Assembly (NCBI GenBank): GCA_964550025.1
Contig: CAZJYI010000051.1
Coordinates: 1 to 64,000 of the forward strand
Length of the DNA: 64,000 nt
Origin: CAZJYI01 sp964550025
Lineage (GTDB): Bacteria; Verrucomicrobiota; Kiritimatiellia; UBA8416; CAYOBW01
Reading direction: 5' to 3'
Part shown: piece after piece, positions 33,009 to 42,141 of the stretch
How positions within the stretch are numbered: the stretch's first letter is position 1
Layout of the letters: each line of letters starts with the position of its first letter
Program-made: the position numbers and the translations under genes
The notes under the pieces: model-generated
The model's input: only the letters and a program-made list of their open reading frames with translations
Databases searched by the model: none
What the model was told of the DNA's origin: nothing

Positions 33009-33494
33009 TCACTCCTCCTCCCCCCGTTTGTGCATCTTGCGCCTGCCCCTTTTGACGCTGACGTGCAGGGCCGACAGAACGCTGAATGCCAGGAACAGCG
33101 ACATGCTGACCTTGAAGCCGAGACTGATGTTGCTGAGCGGCATGGTTCCGCCGCTGATAAGCCTGAACTGAGCTACCTCGGGTGTCTGGATACAGTTCTT
33201 GAAGAAGACACCGGCCATGAGCCCCGACACGGCGACGGCCAGAAACATCAGCGCCCCCAGGCTGTCGAGCGACGAGGCGGTAGTGCGGTCGACCGCCGTG
33301 AACGCGATCTTCTGCCCGAGCGCGAGCGTCAGCAGGACGAGGGCGCAGGCGATCACCACGCCGCCGGCGAAGCCGCCGCCGGGCGTCAGGTGCCCGTATA
33401 GCACGATGTAGCCGCCAAACAGCAGAATGAACGGCTTCAACCAGCGTGCCGCCGTGCGCACGATCAGACTCATTCCCGGCTCTTGTGCACTCAT
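33009..33494 (-). CDS. mrpB: Mrp-type antiporter subunit B (MnhB domain, MbhF-like)
   Basis: This 161-residue protein has four transmembrane helices. MnhB features are LLFGGYIVLYGHLTPGGGFAGGV and a conserved stretch at GGTMPLSNISLGFKV. The ATG overlaps the end of the next upstream gene by 4 bases. The Lys/Arg-rich C-terminus is cytoplasmic. Confidence 0.9.
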   Translation of the reverse strand: MSAQEPGMSLIVRTAARWLKPFILLFGGYIVLYGHLTPGGGFAGGVVIACALVLLTLALGQKIAFTAVDRTTASSLDSLGALMFLAVAVSGLMAGVFFKNCIQTPEVAQFRLISGGTMPLSNISLGFKVSMSLFLAFSVLSALHVSVKRGRRKMHKRGEEE

Positions 33495-34060
33495 TCGGCT
33501 TCGTCCTCCGTTTCGTCGTCGCCGGCCTGGCGGCGCGCCTTGGACCGCAGGACGGCGAGGGCGCCCAGGACGGCGCAGAACAGGACGGTTGCTTCCCCCA
33601 GAGTGTCGTAGGCCCTGAAGTCGAGCAGCACGGCGGTGACGGCGTTGGCCGCACCGGTTCCGGGCATGCAGCGCGACAGGTAGCCGACTGACGGAGCATC
33701 TTGCGGGAGGCGGTCCATTACCGCTGTTCCGAAGGCGGGGAACCCGGCGAAGATGACCACCCCGAGGATGGCCATGATCAGGATCATTGCCGTGGTGACC
33801 GTCAGCCCGAAGAACTCGCGGTCGCCGGACACGGTGGTCAAGTCGCGGCTGATGGTGGCCCGGATCAGGATGACGAGCACGAGGACGTCGACGACGAGCT
33901 GGGTGATGGCGAGGTCCGGGGCGGCCAGGAACAGGAAGGCGATGGCCAGCAGGAATCCGACGGCCCCAAGGCAGATGATCGATGAAAGCAGGTTGCGCGT
34001 CTCGATGGCGATCACCGCACTGACGATCATCAAGAGCAACAGGAGAAACAGGATGTTCAT
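33491..34060 (-). CDS. MbhD/MbhE-like fused subunit (MrpA C-terminal part)
   Basis: This 189-residue protein has an N-terminal half matching MbhD (DUF4040: NLLSSIICLGAVGFLLAIAFLFLAAPDLAITQLVVD). Its C-terminal half matches MbhE (LLDFRAYDTLGEATVLFCAVLGALAVL), which in true Mrp antiporters belongs to the C-terminus of MrpA. So this gene equals two archaeal Mbh subunits in one. Acidic tail. Confidence 0.88.
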   Translation of the reverse strand: MNILFLLLLLMIVSAVIAIETRNLLSSIICLGAVGFLLAIAFLFLAAPDLAITQLVVDVLVLVILIRATISRDLTTVSGDREFFGLTVTTAMILIMAILGVVIFAGFPAFGTAVMDRLPQDAPSVGYLSRCMPGTGAANAVTAVLLDFRAYDTLGEATVLFCAVLGALAVLRSKARRQAGDDETEDEAE

Positions 34061-34074
34061 TTGCTCTTACTCCC

Positions 34075-35931
34075 TCACATCAACAGCCAGACCAGCAGAA
34101 GGAACCCGGCAAGGAACCACGTCAGGTACGAGGTCAAGCGCCCGGTATGCGCGGTTCGCAGGAGCTCCACAAAGTAGAACAGAACACGTGTACCCACGTC
34201 GTAAAGGTCGAAGGCCTTCTTCTGCGCGCTTTCGTAGAAATCCCGGAAGGGCGCCATCGTCTCGACCGAACGATAGAAATCCACGCCGGACACCTCGATG
34301 TCCCTGCCCGCCACGGCCTCGCCGGGAATGTCCACTTCATGCAGCAGCTCGCCGCCGACGTACGTCTCGCAAACCCGCGGCTTGCGGGCGGTGGTGAAGT
34401 AGTAGGCGATGGTCCCCAGTCCAACCGCGACGAGCAGCAGCAAGGTGGCGCCTCCGCCCGACCAGGCTCCGGAGAACTTCAACTCCAGGTCCGCGACAGC
34501 CGGACCGATTAGTTGCATCACGGGGATCTGGCGCCAGAACACGCCGAAAAGCACGCACAGCGCGCCCAGCAGCACGGTGGGAATCCACATTGGCTTGTCG
34601 ACCTCGGTGACGTCCCGATTGGCCGTGCCGGTTTCCGGCTTGCGCAGGAATACGGCGTGCAGCACCTTGACAAAACTGGCCAGGGTCAGCGCTGAGCCGA
34701 ACATGGCGGCTACCAGCCACAGGGGCCACGGGCCGCAGCCCTTGCCGCCCTCGATAATGCCCTGGTAGACCATCCACTTGGAGGCGAACCCGTTGAGCGG
34801 GGGTACGCCGGCAATGGCGAAGACGGCAACCGTGCAGGCCCCGAACGTGACCGGCATGGCCTTGGCCAGGCCTCCCAGCTTGTCGAGGTCCGTGGTGCCC
34901 GTTTTCGATTCGACCGCGCCCGCACACATGAAAAGCGACGACTTGTAGATCGCGTTGTTCAGCATGTGGAACAGGCCTCCGGCGATGCCGATGGCGGTGC
35001 CGCTGCCGATGCCCAGGATCATGTATCCCACCTGGCTGACGGCATGGTACGAGAGCAGGCGCTTCAGGTCGTGTTGCACGAGGGCCATCATGACGGCGCA
35101 GATGATCGTGGCGGACCCTATGAGCATGAGCAGCGTACGCGTGCCCTCCGTGGATTCGAACATGCCGTTCGCGGCGCGTGCCAGGAGGTAGATGCCGAGC
35201 AGCTTGTCGAGCGATGCCGGCAGGAACGCCGACACGGAAACGGGGGCCTTCTCCCCGGTGTCGGGCACCCAGCTATGCACCGGCATGGCGCCCGCCTTGG
35301 CAAAGGCGGCGACCGCGAAGCAGAGGAACGCCACCCCGCTCAGCTTGCGCGTCATAGCGATGCTGATCTCGTCTATCAGCAGCGTGCCCTGCAGTATCCA
35401 CACGATGGCGATTCCCAGCATCAGCATGCAGTCTGAGCCGCCAATGATGATGAACGTCTTCTTGGCGGCCGCCGAGGCGTCGGGCCCGCCCATGCCGACC
35501 ATCATGTAGAGTGTGCCGCCCAGCATGCCCCAGAAGATGAGCAGCAGGATCAGGTGATTCGCCAACACGGCGCCGCACGAGAGACCCACCGTCCACAGCA
35601 GGCAGGCGTAGTAGTCGCGCAGGCGGTCCTTCCCGGCCATGTAGCCGAGGGAGTACACCGCGGACAGGACACCGAACGCGGCAACGGCGACCAGGACGAA
35701 CGCGCTGAGATGATCGAGCTGCAGGTTCAGCATGCCGCATTCGGACACATACGGCATGGCCCTGGCTCCGGCCGACTTGAACGGCAAGAAGACCCCCAGG
35801 GCCAGGAACAGGGTCAGAACCGTGCCTCCCAGCGCCACCAGCCCGCATTCCTTGCCGAACTTGCGCGGAAGCAGCATGCACAGAATGCCTGCGAGAACGG
35901 GCAGGGCGATCGTTAACGGCAAGGGATGCAT
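34075..35931 (-). CDS. Second NuoL/MbhH-like proton-translocating subunit
   Basis: This 618-residue protein has about 15-16 transmembrane helices. The antiporter-family core is present (ILLLIFWGMLGGTLYMMVGMG; GAMPVHSWVPDTGEKAPVSVSAFLPAS; LLSYHAVSQVGYMILG). It is longer than MrpD, with a C-terminal amphipathic region (GRDIEVSGVDFYRSVETMAPFRDFYESAQKKAFDLYDVG) before a last helix, as in MbhH/HyfB-like proteins. Two pumping subunits per complex suggest more ions moved per H2 than in simple Ech enzymes. The stop overlaps the large-subunit start by one base. Confidence 0.9.
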   Translation of the reverse strand: MHPLPLTIALPVLAGILCMLLPRKFGKECGLVALGGTVLTLFLALGVFLPFKSAGARAMPYVSECGMLNLQLDHLSAFVLVAVAAFGVLSAVYSLGYMAGKDRLRDYYACLLWTVGLSCGAVLANHLILLLIFWGMLGGTLYMMVGMGGPDASAAAKKTFIIIGGSDCMLMLGIAIVWILQGTLLIDEISIAMTRKLSGVAFLCFAVAAFAKAGAMPVHSWVPDTGEKAPVSVSAFLPASLDKLLGIYLLARAANGMFESTEGTRTLLMLIGSATIICAVMMALVQHDLKRLLSYHAVSQVGYMILGIGSGTAIGIAGGLFHMLNNAIYKSSLFMCAGAVESKTGTTDLDKLGGLAKAMPVTFGACTVAVFAIAGVPPLNGFASKWMVYQGIIEGGKGCGPWPLWLVAAMFGSALTLASFVKVLHAVFLRKPETGTANRDVTEVDKPMWIPTVLLGALCVLFGVFWRQIPVMQLIGPAVADLELKFSGAWSGGGATLLLLVAVGLGTIAYYFTTARKPRVCETYVGGELLHEVDIPGEAVAGRDIEVSGVDFYRSVETMAPFRDFYESAQKKAFDLYDVGTRVLFYFVELLRTAHTGRLTSYLTWFLAGFLLLVWLLM

Positions 35932-37157
35932 CAGTTCATCGCTCCCAGGTCGAGTTTGGGTCCCTCGGCTCCCACGAGCCGCTTGAGTTCTTCGGTTCGT
36001 TGCTGCGAAAGGCGAATCAGTTCGCGCGAGGTGAAGGCACGCTTGCCCGTGCTCGCGTCGATGGCGGCCATGCGCTCGGTACAGCAGTAGCAGGGGTCGA
36101 CGGCGGCCAGAATGATGGTGGCGTCCGCTACGGTCGCGCCGATCACGGCTTCGCGGTCCGTGATCACGTTCATGTAGCTCGGCGCGCGCACCTTGTGCCG
36201 GGCCGGCCGGTTGGTTCCGTCGCTGCGGATATAATGGAATACCTCGCCGCGGGGCGCCTCGTAGTGGCCGATGCCCTCGCCGGGCTCGATCGTCTTCGGG
36301 TTGGAGTCAACCGGTCCCGGGTTGAGTTCCAGGTAGTCGAGGCACTGCTCGGCGATCTTGATCGACTCGAACATCTCGAGGATCCGCACAACGGCCTTGT
36401 CGAATACGTCCCCGTTCTCGGTCGTAATGACGTTCCAGTCCACGAGGTCGTAGGCGGCGTGGGGGTGGTCGCGGCGCACGTCGATGGCCACGCCCGAAGC
36501 GCGTGCCGTCGGTCCCAGGGCGCCGTAGTCCCTGATCTGCTCGGCGCTCAGGACGCCGACGCCCTTCAGCCGTGCGTGCAGGATTGGGTCTTCGGACACG
36601 GCATCGCGAAACAGCTCGATGGGCCCCACGATGTCTTTCAGAAGCTTGCGGATAGTCGGGATATCCTCGCTCTTGACGTCGCGGCGCACGCCGCCCGGCT
36701 TCATCATGGCGTAGTGGTTGCGGTTGCCCGTGACCAGTTCCATGATGTTGAGCACGTCCTCGCGGTAGCGCCAGACCCACATCCAGACCGTGTTGAATCC
36801 CAGGAAATGCCCGGCCAGCCCCAGCCACAGCAGGTGCGAGTGCAAGCGTTCGAGCTCGCCGATCAGGGAGCGGATATAGCACGCGCGTTCCGGGATCTCC
36901 ACGTTGCCGGCGTCCTCGATGGCCTGGACGCACGCGATGGGGTGTGACGACGAGCAGATGCCGCAGATGCGTTCCACGAGAAAGACGGTCTGCTCAAAGG
37001 TGCGTGCCTCCGAGAGCTTCTCGATGCCGCGGTGGTTGTAGCCCAGTTCGATGTCCAGGCCCACGACAGTTTCGCCCTCGACGAAGAGCTTGAAGAACTC
37101 CGGCTCCTCCTGCAGCGCGTGGTACGGCCCGATCGGTATGACGGTTCGCTTTGCCAT
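35931..37157 (-). CDS. Group 4 [NiFe] hydrogenase large (catalytic) subunit, MbhL/EchE-like
   Basis: This 408-residue protein keeps both nickel-binding motifs: RICGICSSSH near residue 67 (RxCGxCxxxH) and DPCYCCTER near residue 360 (DxCxxCxxR). That makes it a true hydrogenase rather than an Mbx/NuoD-type relative, which lacks these cysteines. A tail of about 45 residues follows the last motif, the part a maturation protease would cut. The rest matches NuoD-like subunits (GYNHRGIEKLSEA). The likely reaction is 2H+ + 2e- to H2, or the reverse, coupled to ion pumping. Confidence 0.93.
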   Translation of the reverse strand: MAKRTVIPIGPYHALQEEPEFFKLFVEGETVVGLDIELGYNHRGIEKLSEARTFEQTVFLVERICGICSSSHPIACVQAIEDAGNVEIPERACYIRSLIGELERLHSHLLWLGLAGHFLGFNTVWMWVWRYREDVLNIMELVTGNRNHYAMMKPGGVRRDVKSEDIPTIRKLLKDIVGPIELFRDAVSEDPILHARLKGVGVLSAEQIRDYGALGPTARASGVAIDVRRDHPHAAYDLVDWNVITTENGDVFDKAVVRILEMFESIKIAEQCLDYLELNPGPVDSNPKTIEPGEGIGHYEAPRGEVFHYIRSDGTNRPARHKVRAPSYMNVITDREAVIGATVADATIILAAVDPCYCCTERMAAIDASTGKRAFTSRELIRLSQQRTEELKRLVGAEGPKLDLGAMN

Positions 37158-37187
37158 GATGTTTCGCCCGCGCGGCTCGTCCCGCGC

Positions 37188-37640
37188 CTACTCCCTTACG
37201 TAGTCCCGCCGCAGCGGGTACTGACCCTCCGGCCAATCGTCTGTCAGCAACAGGTGCCGCATGTCGGGATGGTTGTGGAACGTGATGCCCAGCAACTCCC
37301 ACATTTCCCGCTCAATCCACTCGGTTGCCACGCAGATCGGGGCCACCGACTCAATCTCGGGCTTGTCTCTGTCGAGCTTCACCCGCACGGTCACCACGAT
37401 GCCGATCGCGTCGAAGGCCCAGTGGTACAGAATCTCGATAGCGCGCGGTGTGTCGACGCCCGAGGCAATCTGGAAGCGCGCGCCCATTTCCCTGAAGACG
37501 AGGCGGGTGGCATCAGAGATGGCTTCCGGGCGCACCTCCACGTAGATTCGCTTGTGCGACTTCTCCTGGACCTCGACGATCCCGTCGCCCAGCTCGTCCT
37601 TGATTCGTGAAAGCACTTCTTCGCGCGTCATTACAGCCAC
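37188..37640 (-). CDS. NuoC/MbhK-like 30-kDa subunit
   Basis: This 150-residue soluble protein shows the complex I 30-kDa signature area EREMWELLGITFHNHPDMRHLLLTDDWPEGQYPLRRDY. It helps seat the large and small subunits. Ends 30 bases before the large-subunit start. Confidence 0.88.
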   Translation of the reverse strand: MAVMTREEVLSRIKDELGDGIVEVQEKSHKRIYVEVRPEAISDATRLVFREMGARFQIASGVDTPRAIEILYHWAFDAIGIVVTVRVKLDRDKPEIESVAPICVATEWIEREMWELLGITFHNHPDMRHLLLTDDWPEGQYPLRRDYVRE

Positions 37641-38063
37641 TCAGCTCCCTTGCAGTTTCGCAATCAGTTTCACCACGGCGGAAATCATCGCCTCGGGTTT
37701 CGGTGGGCAGCCCGGGACGAACGCGTCAATGGGGATGACATCACTGACGGGGCCGTCCACGTTGTACGACTTCCTGAACATCGAACCGGCGCAAGCGCAG
37801 CCGCCGATCGCAATCACTACGGCGGGCTTCGGTACCTGCTCGTAGAGGTGCTTGAGGCGGATGGCGGATTTCTTGTTGAAGACTCCCGACAACAGCAGCG
37901 CGTCGGCATGCCGGATGCTGCCCACGAGGACGATGCCGAAGCGTTCGAGGTCGTACCTCGGGGTCAGCGCGTCCAGAATCTCGATATCGCAGTTGTTGCA
38001 GGCACTGCCGGCGACGTGAAACACGTTCAGTGAGTTCGTCAGGGCGTTGATTGCAAAACTCAT
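37641..38063 (-). CDS. [NiFe] hydrogenase small subunit, NuoB/MbhJ-like
   Basis: This 140-residue protein has the four cysteines of the proximal [4Fe-4S] cluster: AGSACNNCDIE (two), GGCACAG (one of these) and FVPGCPPKPEA. It passes electrons to the Ni-Fe site. The length suits MbhJ/EchC, which have only the proximal cluster. The gene abuts the NuoC-like gene without a gap. Confidence 0.92.
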   Translation of the reverse strand: MSFAINALTNSLNVFHVAGSACNNCDIEILDALTPRYDLERFGIVLVGSIRHADALLLSGVFNKKSAIRLKHLYEQVPKPAVVIAIGGCACAGSMFRKSYNVDGPVSDVIPIDAFVPGCPPKPEAMISAVVKLIAKLQGS

Positions 38064-38066
38064 CGG

Positions 38067-38981
38067 TCAGTACCCCATCATTGCCAGTGTGACCGCCGCG
38101 AGGGCGACCAACGTCACGGGTCCCCAGAAAAACTTCACGGCCTGGTCGGTGCGCACACGCGGCGCCGTGTTGCGAATCAGCACCACGATCACGACCAGTC
38201 CCACGTACTTCGGAATCAACAGCAGGAGCGAGCGCCCGCCACCGCAGAAGACCGTTGCCAGGAGCATCGGCATCGTGCACAGCATCATGGCGCGGGTCAG
38301 CTTGAACACGGCCAGCGGCGGTCCCGAATACTCCATGTAAGCGCCGCCTGTCAGTTCGGTCTCCGCTTCCGGCGCGTCGAACGGGACAAGCGTCAGCTTG
38401 GCCTGCATGCAGAGGATGGCCACCAGCAGTGCCAACACGCCGGACACCGACGCCACGGGCAGCGCCGCGGCCATGTCCTTCATGAGGATGCTATCCGTTG
38501 CGCCGTAGACCTTTATGACGGGAACGAGGATCGCCAGCACGAGCGGCAGTTCGTACGAAAGCAGGAGCTTCATCTCGCGGCTTCCGCCCAGGGAGGCCAG
38601 CGGGTTGCGCGAGGAGAACGATCCCAGGATCACCGCGATGGCCGGCAGCGTCAGAAGGTAGACGACCACGATGATGTCGCCCGGGAAGCCGTCCTTCGGG
38701 AAGAACAGGGCTTCCCAGACGATGAGAGAACCCAGCGACACTCCGGCGAGCCCCAGCAGCGGAGCCGCCAGGAAAAGCGTATGCGATCCTCCGGCGGGGA
38801 CGCAGGTCTCCTTGATCATCAGCTTGGCGATGTCATAGAACGGCTGTTTGAACCTCGGGCCCTGCCGCATCTGGACCCTCGCCGTGACGAAACGGTCGAT
38901 CCAGCTTGTGACCAGTCCCACAACGCCCGTGAAAACCAGTCCCAGTCCCACCGCTTTGAGCACTGTCAGTACCAGCTTCAT
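38067..38981 (-). CDS. NuoH/MbhM-like membrane anchor subunit
   Basis: From the ATG at 38981 (MKLVLTVLKAVG) this is 304 residues with about eight transmembrane helices and the NuoH/EchB motif region QMRQGPRFKQPFYDIAKLMIKE. A conserved acidic segment (PFDAPEAETELTGGAYMEYSG) links electron transfer to ion movement. An upstream in-frame extension was rejected because it overlaps the ferredoxin gene and lacks membrane character. Confidence 0.91.
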   Translation of the reverse strand: MKLVLTVLKAVGLGLVFTGVVGLVTSWIDRFVTARVQMRQGPRFKQPFYDIAKLMIKETCVPAGGSHTLFLAAPLLGLAGVSLGSLIVWEALFFPKDGFPGDIIVVVYLLTLPAIAVILGSFSSRNPLASLGGSREMKLLLSYELPLVLAILVPVIKVYGATDSILMKDMAAALPVASVSGVLALLVAILCMQAKLTLVPFDAPEAETELTGGAYMEYSGPPLAVFKLTRAMMLCTMPMLLATVFCGGGRSLLLLIPKYVGLVVIVVLIRNTAPRVRTDQAVKFFWGPVTLVALAAVTLAMMGY

Positions 38982-39003
38982 GTCTCGTTCGTTCGGCCCT
39001 GTC

Positions 39004-39483
39004 TCAGACGGTTTCCTTTTGCCACTTCGTTGCGCGCACGGCGAGGTTCTTGCTGACGACATGCATGTCGTCTTCTTCCTTCACCTCGCGGTATTCGATG
39101 GCGCCCTTCTCGCACGAGCCGACGCAAGGCGGAGCGCCGGAGCCCGAGTCCATGCAATAGTCGCAATGCGTGACGAAAAACGGCAGTGCCTCGGGGTAGA
39201 TCGTCCCGAAGGGGCACGCGTGCGCGCAGCACTTGCAGCTCACGCAGCGCATGTTATAGCGTTTCAGCACGCCGTCGTCCTGTCGTTCCAGCGCCTCGAA
39301 GCGGCAGGCTGCCACGCAACCGGGGTCCTCGCAGCGCCGACAGACGGTCAGGAACGTTGCCATCTCCCGCAGCTTCAGGATGCCGTGATCGGACGCATGC
39401 GGCCGATAGAAGTAGGTGCAGTCTACGCTGCAATTCTCGCAGTCGTCGCACTTGTTCAGATCGATGACCAACCGTTTCGCCAT
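39004..39483 (-). CDS. Polyferredoxin, HycB/DmsB-like four-cluster iron-sulfur subunit
   Basis: From the ATG at 39483 this is 159 residues. Four cysteine groups (CDDCENCSVDC, CRRCEDPGCVAAC, CVSCKCCAHACP, CDYCMDSGSGAPPCVGSC) match electron-transfer subunits with four [4Fe-4S] clusters. In archaeal Mbh this position has no such subunit. Here it probably wires the FAD module to the hydrogenase core. Confidence 0.9.
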   Translation of the reverse strand: MAKRLVIDLNKCDDCENCSVDCTYFYRPHASDHGILKLREMATFLTVCRRCEDPGCVAACRFEALERQDDGVLKRYNMRCVSCKCCAHACPFGTIYPEALPFFVTHCDYCMDSGSGAPPCVGSCEKGAIEYREVKEEDDMHVVSKNLAVRATKWQKETV

Positions 39484-39485
39484 AC

Positions 39486-40313
39486 CTAGTCCCAAATCTT
39501 CGATACGGATTTGATCTGCTCGTACGCAAACACCGGGCCGTCCTTGCAGGCGTAGTAGGGGCCCAGCCTGCAGTGCCCGCACTTGCCGAAGCCGCAGCTC
39601 ATGTTCTTCTCCATCGAAAGGTAGATGTCGGCCGGCGTGTACCCGAGGTCCAGGAGCTTCAGCGTCGCGAACTTCATCATGATCGGCGGGCCGCACACGA
39701 CGGCAACGCCGTTGCCCGGGTCGCACTTCAGGCAGTCCGGCTCGAGGATCTTGGTGACGACACCGGTCTTGCCCTTCCACGCCTTGGTGCCGTTGTCGAC
39801 CGTTGTCATCACGTCCAGAGCGTCCTCCCCCCAGCGCTTGTCGACCGCCTTCCTGTATATGATGTCCTTGGGCGTCCTTGCCCCGTAGCGCACGATGACG
39901 CGGCGATAGCGGTCCAGGTTGAGCATCAGGGCGAAGAGCAGCGCCCGCAGCGGTGCCAGTCCGACGCCACCGCCTACGATCAACACCTCTTTGCCACAGT
40001 ACTTGTCCAGGGGATAGGGTTGTCCGAGCGGTCCGCGGATGGCGAGGTCCGCCCCCTTTTCGAGCGCGTGCAGCGTCTCCGTCACGCGCCCCACGCGCAT
40101 GATCGTGATCTCCATGCGGTCGGTCACCGCCGGCGACGACGACGGCGTGAAGGGCGCTTCACCCAGTCCCGGCACCGTGACCTCGACGAACTGCCCGGCT
40201 TCGAAGGGGATCGGCCGTTCCGGTTCCACCACGAAGGTATTGATGTTGTGCGTCTCCTTCACAACCTTGACCAGTTTGGCCGGTACGGGCAGATACGGGT
40301 TAGCGTCCATCAA
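39486..40313 (-). CDS. FAD/NAD(P)-binding electron-transfer subunit with [2Fe-2S], sulfhydrogenase gamma-like
   Basis: This 275-residue protein has a ferredoxin-reductase-like FAD domain (FEAGQFVEVTVPG, FTPSSSP), an NAD(P)-binding domain (VLIVGGGVGLAPLRAL) and a C-terminal [2Fe-2S] set (CGFGKCGHC … ACKDGPVF). These are as in sulfhydrogenase gamma, anaerobic sulfite reductase B and PyrK. It would take electrons from or give them to NAD(P)H. It overlaps the upstream beta-like gene by 14 bases, so the two form a pair. Confidence 0.9.
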   Translation of the reverse strand: MMDANPYLPVPAKLVKVVKETHNINTFVVEPERPIPFEAGQFVEVTVPGLGEAPFTPSSSPAVTDRMEITIMRVGRVTETLHALEKGADLAIRGPLGQPYPLDKYCGKEVLIVGGGVGLAPLRALLFALMLNLDRYRRVIVRYGARTPKDIIYRKAVDKRWGEDALDVMTTVDNGTKAWKGKTGVVTKILEPDCLKCDPGNGVAVVCGPPIMMKFATLKLLDLGYTPADIYLSMEKNMSCGFGKCGHCRLGPYYACKDGPVFAYEQIKSVSKIWD

Positions 40314-41328
40314 CAGCCCTCTTCAGCACGTCGCGAATATCGATCTTGCCCGTGCAGGCCTCGGCGCACCGTCCGCAGCCGTCGCAGGCATAGCTCCCAA
40401 TGACCTCGGGGAAGAAGCAGAACTTCTTGTCGAAACGGTTGTAGAGACGTTCCGCCCTGTGGTGGCGCGGGTTTGCCCCGCCGGCAACGCGCGCGAAGTT
40501 GCGGTACAGGCAGGAGTCCCACTTCTTGACGCGGGCGGCCGCGTTGTTCGCGGTCCGTCCGTCTGCCAGCATGAAGCAGTGGCAAGTGCAGCAGGCGAAA
40601 TTGCAGGCACCGCACTCGACACAGTCCCTGGCGAACTCGTCCCAGAAATCCTGCTCTTCCGTATCGCGGACCGCGGCCTGCAGGTCCGTTCCGCACTTCA
40701 GCCCCCTTGCCTCAGCCTGTTCGCAGATGCGCTGCGTCAGCGCGGCGCGGTTCTTGTCGCGTTCTTCCCGAATCGCGTCGTCGGCCGGCTTCAGGAGTTG
40801 GGACGCCTCCTCCAGCAACCGTTCGCCCCGGTCGCTGCCGGATTCCACGACGATTCCCCGGGAAGTGGGCGCCAGGTTGATGTCGTACCCGGCCTTGGCG
40901 TAGGGCTGTTCGTCCACGACGGGGCAGAAGCAGACGTCGAGAGCGTCCGTGCAGTCGCACGACACGACAATCGTCTTCTCGCGGGCGCGCGCATAAAAAG
41001 GATCTACCGGCTCGGTCTTGAGAAAAACGTGGTCGTGGATTCGCAGGGCCGAAAGATCGCAATTCTTGACGCCGATCACGACGCGCTCGCGCGACCCGGA
41101 CTCGGGGGCCTCCCCGCCGATGTTGCCCACGAACTCGCGCGGCGGGAACACAAGGGCTTTCAACGGTTCGACCGGACGGTACGGGGCCAGCGAGTGCCGC
41201 GCGGGATCCCAGCGATCGGAAAGGACGAGGTGGTGCCGCAGGCCCTCCTTCTCGAGAGCAAAGACGTCACGCCCCTTGGTGAGCGTCCCTAGAAATCCCG
41301 AGAGGTTTTCCTGGTCGAGTGTGTACAC
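40300..41328 (-). CDS. Iron-sulfur subunit, sulfhydrogenase beta / sulfite reductase A-like
   Basis: This 342-residue protein has a family-typical N-terminal domain (VVIGVKNCDLSALRIHDHVFL, CDCTDALDVCFC). Two [4Fe-4S] motifs follow (CVECGACNFACCTCHC and CDGCGRCAEAC). It pairs with the FAD subunit encoded by the next gene, moving electrons from NAD(P)H towards the ferredoxin subunits. First gene of the roughly 12.6-kb hydrogenase operon. The upstream gap (41329-41601) is AT-richer around 41400-41430 and probably holds its promoter, though I could not fix the boxes. Confidence 0.9.
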   Translation of the reverse strand: MYTLDQENLSGFLGTLTKGRDVFALEKEGLRHHLVLSDRWDPARHSLAPYRPVEPLKALVFPPREFVGNIGGEAPESGSRERVVIGVKNCDLSALRIHDHVFLKTEPVDPFYARAREKTIVVSCDCTDALDVCFCPVVDEQPYAKAGYDINLAPTSRGIVVESGSDRGERLLEEASQLLKPADDAIREERDKNRAALTQRICEQAEARGLKCGTDLQAAVRDTEEQDFWDEFARDCVECGACNFACCTCHCFMLADGRTANNAAARVKKWDSCLYRNFARVAGGANPRHHRAERLYNRFDKKFCFFPEVIGSYACDGCGRCAEACTGKIDIRDVLKRAVDGR

Positions 41329-41489
41329 CGCAGGCTCCCCTTGAAGGTTTGGCCCTTCACGCGATACACGGGCTCCGTTCTTGGAAAGAATAGCTTTGCC
41401 GGACAGCCTGTCAAATAAAATCCGACAAAAAATTCACGAATCGTATTTCGGGCCTGTTTTTCTGGTGAGTTTTGTTCTCTTGACAGCCG

Positions 41490-41507
41490 CATGTCGCGCC
41501 CCTACGG
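41490..41507 (-). repeat. Isolated half REP (GTAGGGGCGCGACATG)
   Basis: On the minus strand it reads CCGTAGGGGCGCGACATG, matching the leading half (with the GTAG tetranucleotide) of the REP copies inside the transposase gene at 21885-22901. Intergenic, upstream of the ferritin-like gene. Confidence 0.45.
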
Positions 41508-41601
41508 TGCGATGGAAGAAGCACTCCACACCAGTCTCGCGCGCTGTCGGGCGGCATGTCCGGTGAGCGTGACGGAGGCATACAGAAAGGCGGGTGGCAG
41601 C

Positions 41602-42111
41602 ATGGGTATCAGGTTCAATGCCGACGAAGTGTTTGCGATGGCCGAGAGAATTGAAGCCAACGGAGCCGCTTTTTATCGCCGGGCGGCGGAGCTGCACCGC
41701 GAGGCGGGCAAGGTCGATGTCGACCTGCTGCTGCGGTTGGCCGAAATGGAAGACCGGCACCGGGATACGTTTGCCGTCTTGCGGACGGAGCTGAGCGACC
41801 GCATGCGTGAGGAAACAGCGTTCGATCCGTACATGGAGGCGTCGCTGTACCTGCAGGAGTTGAGCGACTCGCACGGTGGCGAAGGCGCCCCGGCGGTCAC
41901 GGCTGCTCTGAGCGGCGAAGAAACGACTGAGGATCTCCTCAAGACCGCGATCGGCCTGGAGCAGAAGTCCATCACCTTCTACGAAGGCCTCAAAGACATG
42001 GTGCCCCGAAAGCTGGGGCACGACAAGCTCGACGTCATCATCGCCGAGGAAAAGCACCACGTGGCCGTCCTGGCCAACGAGCTTAAGGAGGTGCGGGGCG
42101 ACGACGGCTGA
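41602..42111 (+). CDS. Ferritin-like (rubrerythrin-type) di-iron protein
   Basis: This 169-residue four-helix protein has the paired iron-ligand pattern EANGAAFYRRAA … EMEDRHRDTF and EQKSITFYEGL … EEKHHVAVL (E…ExxH twice). There is no rubredoxin domain. Such proteins remove peroxide or oxygen in anaerobes, fitting a neighbour that encodes an oxygen-sensitive hydrogenase, from which it diverges. ATG at 41602 chosen. The frame runs on upstream to 41491 but only through repeat-like sequence. Confidence 0.85.
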   Translation: MGIRFNADEVFAMAERIEANGAAFYRRAAELHREAGKVDVDLLLRLAEMEDRHRDTFAVLRTELSDRMREETAFDPYMEASLYLQELSDSHGGEGAPAVTAALSGEETTEDLLKTAIGLEQKSITFYEGLKDMVPRKLGHDKLDVIIAEEKHHVAVLANELKEVRGDDG

Positions 42112-42141
42112 ACCGCAACGGTTCAGCAGCCCCTGGGCATT

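Noticed and set aside
35931..37157. Complex I (NuoD) or Mbx-type subunit instead of hydrogenase
   Set aside because: Both nickel-binding Cys pairs are intact (CGIC and CYCC), which NuoD and Mbx lack.
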